A stretch of 7,351 nt of DNA from Alphaproteobacteria bacterium (GTDB lineage Bacteria; Pseudomonadota; Alphaproteobacteria; CACIAM-22H2): assembly GCA_016869415.1 (NCBI GenBank), contig VGEI01000175.1:1-7351 (forward strand). Direction: 5' to 3'. Shown one piece after another: positions 4,004 to 7,351 of the stretch. Numbering within the stretch: position 1 is the first letter of the stretch; the number at the start of each line of letters is the position of its first letter. The notes below the pieces were generated by a model. The model was given only the letters and a program-made list of their open reading frames with translations, was not told the DNA's origin and searched no databases. Made by a program: the position numbers and the translations under genes.

Positions 4004-6454
4004 CTAGATCAGGATCTTCTTGCGCTCGGGGTCGTAAGGCACCTTGGCGTGACGGCGGGCCGGATAGCGTTTGCCGAAGACCTCGACCTCGTACAGGTCA
4101 TGGCCTGCCTTATCTGCCGGCACGTAGCCGAAGAGGATCGGCTTGCCGATGGTATGGCCGTAGCCGCCGGAGGAGGTGACGCCGATCACCTTGCCATCAT
4201 GGCAGATCGCCTCGCCGCCGTAGACGGCCGCAAAACTGTCGAGGGTGAAGACGCACATCTTGCGCTTGGGGCCTTCGGCCTTGGCGCGCTCGAGCGCCTC
4301 GCGGCCGATGAAGTCACCCTTGTTCAGCGACACACAGAAACCGAGCCCCGCCTCGTAGGGGTTGTAGTCGGGCGTGATGTCGGCACCCCAGTAGAGATAA
4401 CGCTTCTCCAGCCGCAGGGTCTCGATGGCCCGGTAACCGGCATTGGCGATGCCAAACTCGGCGCCCGCCTCGCGCAGCTGTTCGTATACGTGCTGCGCGT
4501 ACTCGACGGGGATGTGCAGCTCCCAGCCCAGCTCACCCAGATAGGTGATGCGCACGGCCAACACCGGCGCATAGCCGATGCGGATCTCCTTGGCGCTCAT
4601 ATAGGGGAAGCCGGCGTGGCTGACATCGCCGTCGGCCACCTTCTCCAGCACCTTGCGGGCGAGCGGCCCGGCGAGGTTGATCACCGCGCGGCTGTTGGTG
4701 ATGTCGTTCATCGCGATGGCGTCGTCACGCCGCAGCTGACGGCGAATCCAGGTTCCGTCGCGCACGCCAAAGGCGCTACCGGTGACGATGTAGAAGCGGT
4801 CCTCGGCCAGGCGGATGATAGTCAGATCCGCCTCGATGCCCCCGCGCTGGTTGCAGAGCTGCGTGTAGACCGCCGCCCCCGGTGGCTTGTTGAGATCGTT
4901 GGCGGCGATGCGCTGCAGCGCCTCGAAGGCATCGGGTCCACTGACCTCGAACTTGGAGAACGAACTCTGGTCGATCAGCACTACGCCTTCGCGGGCGCGC
5001 TTGTGCTCGGCGCCGACGGGGTCGAACCAGCTTGGCTTACCCTCGAAAGACGGCACATCCTTGGGCTCGACACCCTTGGCGGCAAACCAGTTCGGCCGCT
5101 CCCAGCCGAAGCGCGAGCCGTAGACCGCGCCCTGTTCCTTGAGCGTGGCGTAGAGCGGGCTGCGTCGGCCGCCGCGGCCGGTATGCATCTCCTCCACCGG
5201 CCAGTGGATCTGGTAGTAGCGGAAATAGCTCTCGACGGCGCGCTCGTGCAGGTAGCGCTTGCCGAGATGGTGCGTGCCGAAGCGGCGGATATCGAAGGCC
5301 CAGAGATCCATCTCCGGCTCGCCGCCCTTGATCCACTGGGCCATGGCACGCCCGGCGCCGCCGGCCGCGGCGATGCCCGAGGTGAAGCCGCAGGCGACGA
5401 AGAAATTGTCGAGCTCGGGCGCCAGGCCGAGGATCGGCTCGCCGTCCGGCGAGATGGGGATGGGCCCGTTAATCAGATTGCGGATGCCGATCTCGCCGAG
5501 GATCGGTAGGCGTTCAGCCGCCGGCATGACGATCTGCTCGAAGCGGTCGAAATTACCGGGGAATAGTTCGCGGCCGAAATCGAAGGGCACGCCGTCGGCG
5601 CCGAAGGGCACGGTGTTCGATTCCCAGCCGCCGACCGCAAAGCCGCCGACCTCGGGCTTGAGATAGAAGCCCTTGTCGGGATCGCGTAGCGACGGCAGGT
5701 CGCGCGGCAGGTCGCCCATTTTCTCGGTCACCATGTACTGGTGCTCGACCGCCGCCGCGGGCACGCGCACGCCAGCCATCCTGCCGACGTCGCGCGCCCA
5801 GATGCCGGCGCAGTTGACCAGGATCTCGCAAGCGACATCGCCCTTGTCGGTAGTCACGCCGACGACGCGGCGGTCCTTCACCGTGATACCGGTGACGCGC
5901 ACACCCTCGATGATCTTCGTGCCGCCGGCTCGCGCGCCGCGCGCCAGGCCCTGGGTCAGGCTCGACGGGTCGACATAGCCGTCCGACGGGATGAAGGCGG
6001 CACCCACCACGCCGTCGGTCGAGATATAGGAGAAGCTCTTCTTGGCCTCAGCCGGCGACATCAGATGCGCCTCGAAGCCGAAGCTGCGCGCCGTGGTCAC
6101 GGAGCGGCGGATCTCGCTCCAGCGCGCCTCGGACGAGGCGAGACGCAGGCTGCCGACCGGCTTCCAATCGATCGGCGATTCCTTCTCAAGCTGGTTGTAG
6201 AGCTCGACCGAGTGCTGCATCAGCCGGGTGAGATTGCGCTTGCTGCGCAGCTGGCCAACCAGGCCGGCAGCATGCCAGGTGGAGCCGTGGGTGATGCCGC
6301 TCTTCTCCAGGATCAGCACGTCGCGCTCGCCCATCTTGGCGAGGTGATAGGCGATCGAACAGCCGACGGCGCCCGCACCGATGATGACGATACGCGCATG
6401 GCTGGGAACGGCAACGGCGCCCACCGCCGGTGCCGGCTTGGTCTTGTCCTGCAT
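4004..6454 (-). CDS. FAD-dependent oxidoreductase / GcvT fusion, dimethylglycine/sarcosine dehydrogenase type
   Basis: This 816-residue protein has the layout of dimethylglycine and sarcosine dehydrogenases. An N-terminal DAO-type FAD domain (about 20-380) carries GAGAVG at 26-31 and the ribose-binding Glu50 at the end of the second strand. A short FAO_M-type linker domain follows (about 383-437), then a GcvT folate-binding domain (about 440-715) with GGIEADLTI at 538-546 and YRAIETLRLEK at 674-684, and a GcvT C-terminal domain (about 725-810). GSTWHAAG at 57-64 matches the covalent FAD site of mitochondrial dimethylglycine dehydrogenase, making His61 the likely flavin-linked residue; Asp543 matches the key Asp of GcvT. 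The expected reaction is oxidative N-demethylation with the one-carbon unit passed to tetrahydrofolate. ATG 6454 lies eight bases after the Rieske stop and just before the FAD fold; a longer form from 6607 would overlap the Rieske gene by 145 bases. No strong Shine-Dalgarno is seen, suggesting coupled translation. Dimethylglycine is the favoured substrate from context, but sarcosine or another N-methyl compound cannot be excluded. Confidence 0.88.
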   Translation of the reverse strand: MQDKTKPAPAVGAVAVPSHARIVIIGAGAVGCSIAYHLAKMGERDVLILEKSGITHGSTWHAAGLVGQLRSKRNLTRLMQHSVELYNQLEKESPIDWKPVGSLRLASSEARWSEIRRSVTTARSFGFEAHLMSPAEAKKSFSYISTDGVVGAAFIPSDGYVDPSSLTQGLARGARAGGTKIIEGVRVTGITVKDRRVVGVTTDKGDVACEILVNCAGIWARDVGRMAGVRVPAAAVEHQYMVTEKMGDLPRDLPSLRDPDKGFYLKPEVGGFAVGGWESNTVPFGADGVPFDFGRELFPGNFDRFEQIVMPAAERLPILGEIGIRNLINGPIPISPDGEPILGLAPELDNFFVACGFTSGIAAAGGAGRAMAQWIKGGEPEMDLWAFDIRRFGTHHLGKRYLHERAVESYFRYYQIHWPVEEMHTGRGGRRSPLYATLKEQGAVYGSRFGWERPNWFAAKGVEPKDVPSFEGKPSWFDPVGAEHKRAREGVVLIDQSSFSKFEVSGPDAFEALQRIAANDLNKPPGAAVYTQLCNQRGGIEADLTIIRLAEDRFYIVTGSAFGVRDGTWIRRQLRRDDAIAMNDITNSRAVINLAGPLARKVLEKVADGDVSHAGFPYMSAKEIRIGYAPVLAVRITYLGELGWELHIPVEYAQHVYEQLREAGAEFGIANAGYRAIETLRLEKRYLYWGADITPDYNPYEAGLGFCVSLNKGDFIGREALERAKAEGPKRKMCVFTLDSFAAVYGGEAICHDGKVIGVTSSGGYGHTIGKPILFGYVPADKAGHDLYEVEVFGKRYPARRHAKVPYDPERKKILI

Positions 6455-6462
6455 GATGATGT

Positions 6463-7351
6463 TCAGCCCGTCCTGCGAAGCGGTTGCGGCCCGGCGATTT
6501 CGCCCAGATATAATTCCACGAAATGGTTCACGTTCTGCTCGCGTATTGTCGAGTATGGCCCGGGAACGTAGTGGCTCGACGACACGCCGATCTGCTGATC
6601 GGTGCAAATCTTCCAGTCCTGTTCGGAAGTCCGCTGCCAGACCGGTAGCAGGCGATCGAGCGTGTAGTCACGGCCCTCGACCGCGTCCTTGTGCACCATC
6701 CACATCACCCGCACATGGCACTCGGCTGCATTGACCGGGGTGATGCGCGTGGCACAGGCGTAATCGTCGCCGGCGTGCTGCCAGAAATTGGGGAAGATGG
6801 TGAGGCGTAGCGTGCCGACGTCGCGCTCCTTGAAGTCGCCCATCATCGGTGCCACCGGCTTGCCGTCCAGGCTCTGAGTGGTGAAACCGGTCATCAGCGG
6901 CGTGCGATGGGAGCGCCAGTAGGTGCCGGTCATGGTCGACTGCGAATCGCCTTCGTCGAGACCCATGCGTCGGAAGCGGGCGTTGCACTCGTCCACGCGG
7001 GCGTCGAGCGCCGCCTGTTTCCGGGGGTCGAGCCGAGCCATGTCCCGAGCCACATCGTAGGTGGCCGTGCTGTACTCCGGATGGTTAGACGGGCAGTGAT
7101 AGCACTCGCGGTTGTTCTCGAAGATGATCTTCCAGTTGGCCGGCACGACATAGTCTATGGTGTGCGCGATCTTGGCGCGGTCGAGGCCGTGCGGCTTCAG
7201 ACGATGAACCACGTCCCGCTCGACTGGACTGAAGTCGGGAGCATCGTCGCTGAAGCAGACGAAGATCAAGCCTGCGACATCGCGAGTCGGCAGCTTGTGC
7301 AGCGAAAGCTGCGAGCGATCGACGCCGAACTCCTTGTCGGTGTTCATCAGC
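6463..7351 (-). CDS. Rieske non-haem iron oxygenase alpha subunit, GbcA-like, C-terminal part (5' end outside window)
   Basis: The catalytic domain of a Rieske oxygenase of the glycine betaine monooxygenase/carnitine oxygenase group; the reading frame continues past the right edge, and the [2Fe-2S] CxH/CxxH site, expected in roughly the first 120 residues, is not in the window. Numbering from the Met at 7347, which is internal, the mononuclear iron site is NWKIIFENNRECYHC at 71-85 followed by His89. His84 and His89 are the two His ligands, Asp244 in EQDWK is the likely third ligand, and Glu81 takes the place of the Asp that usually bridges to the Rieske cluster. HYVPGPYSTIREQNVNHFVE at 259-278 resembles the GbcA C-terminal region. 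Such enzymes oxidise an N-methyl group to release formaldehyde, using electrons from a separate reductase that is not visible here. The next gene, eight bases on, is the FAD/GcvT enzyme expected to act on the product. Glycine betaine is the best guess; stachydrine, carnitine or another N-methylated compound remains possible. Confidence 0.88.
   Translation of the reverse strand, partial: LMNTDKEFGVDRSQLSLHKLPTRDVAGLIFVCFSDDAPDFSPVERDVVHRLKPHGLDRAKIAHTIDYVVPANWKIIFENNRECYHCPSNHPEYSTATYDVARDMARLDPRKQAALDARVDECNARFRRMGLDEGDSQSTMTGTYWRSHRTPLMTGFTTQSLDGKPVAPMMGDFKERDVGTLRLTIFPNFWQHAGDDYACATRITPVNAAECHVRVMWMVHKDAVEGRDYTLDRLLPVWQRTSEQDWKICTDQQIGVSSSHYVPGPYSTIREQNVNHFVELYLGEIAGPQPLRRTG

Noticed and set aside
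4049..5509. 486-codon open frame on the + strand opposite the FAD/GcvT gene
   Set aside because: It is antisense to a well-supported gene, has no recognisable domain and reads as low-complexity Ala/Gly/Asp/Arg-rich protein, as expected for the mirror frame of high-GC coding DNA.
5693..5716. Two nearly identical 12-base units in tandem (CGGCAGGTCGCG/C)
   Set aside because: The units encode GDLP-RDLP in a variable loop of the FAD domain, with only two copies and in frame, so this is an ordinary small coding duplication.
5741..6571. 276-codon open frame on the + strand opposite the same gene
   Set aside because: It is antisense to the FAD domain, shows no family motif, and has the same composition bias as other shadow frames.
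6455..6607. N-terminal extension of the FAD/GcvT protein by 51 residues
   Set aside because: It would overlap the Rieske coding region by 145 bases, and the extension has no family similarity; ATG 6454 sits right before the FAD-binding fold.
1..7351. CRISPR array, tRNA, rRNA, insertion sequence or prophage remnants
   Set aside because: I saw no spaced direct repeats, cloverleaf, transposase motif or terminal inverted repeats; nearly all of the window is accounted for by seven ordinary protein genes.

Overview
The window is GC-rich bacterial DNA, densely coding, with long stop-free antisense frames typical of high-GC genomes. The gene types (TsaD ending in an FSPRPRWPLD-type tail, a membrane-bound urate hydroxylase PuuD, a long flavoprotein/GcvT fusion and a GbcA-like Rieske oxygenase) fit an alphaproteobacterium, probably soil or water living. 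This is a judgement from gene content and protein character; no genus can be named. I see no mobile element, CRISPR array, rRNA or tRNA, and no clear sign of transfer.

Layout. 2-487 (+): C-terminal part of tsaD, the tRNA t6A synthase, ending inside a perfect 12-bp hairpin. 527-1123 (-): an exported DUF1080 (3-keto-disaccharide hydrolase-like) protein, convergent with tsaD. 1124-1360: a 237-bp divergent intergenic region with a strong ribosome binding site for the DUF1080 gene, a promoter-like pair facing right whose spacer is a perfect dyad, and a weak hairpin followed by five T. 1361-1939 and 1939-2748 (+): a DedA-family membrane protein and an inositol-monophosphatase-family phosphatase, joined by a one-base TGATG overlap. 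2745-3941 (-): puuD, whose stop codon overlaps the phosphatase stop in the tetranucleotide TTAG. 4004-6454 (-): an 816-residue FAD/GcvT enzyme of the dimethylglycine/sarcosine dehydrogenase type. 6463-7351 (-): the C-terminal catalytic part of a Rieske oxygenase resembling glycine betaine monooxygenase, running off the right edge.

How they work together. The Rieske gene and the FAD/GcvT gene are separated by 8 bases and read the same way. Together they would perform successive oxidative N-demethylations (for example glycine betaine to dimethylglycine to sarcosine), with the GcvT half passing the one-carbon unit to tetrahydrofolate. puuD follows 62 bases later on the same strand, so a three-gene transcript is possible. 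That would couple methylamine demethylation to urate breakdown, an unusual pairing and the most interesting open question here. Every protein belongs to a known family. I did not find a clearly new system; the points worth a second look are the gene pairing, the edge structures between genes and the short DedA protein.
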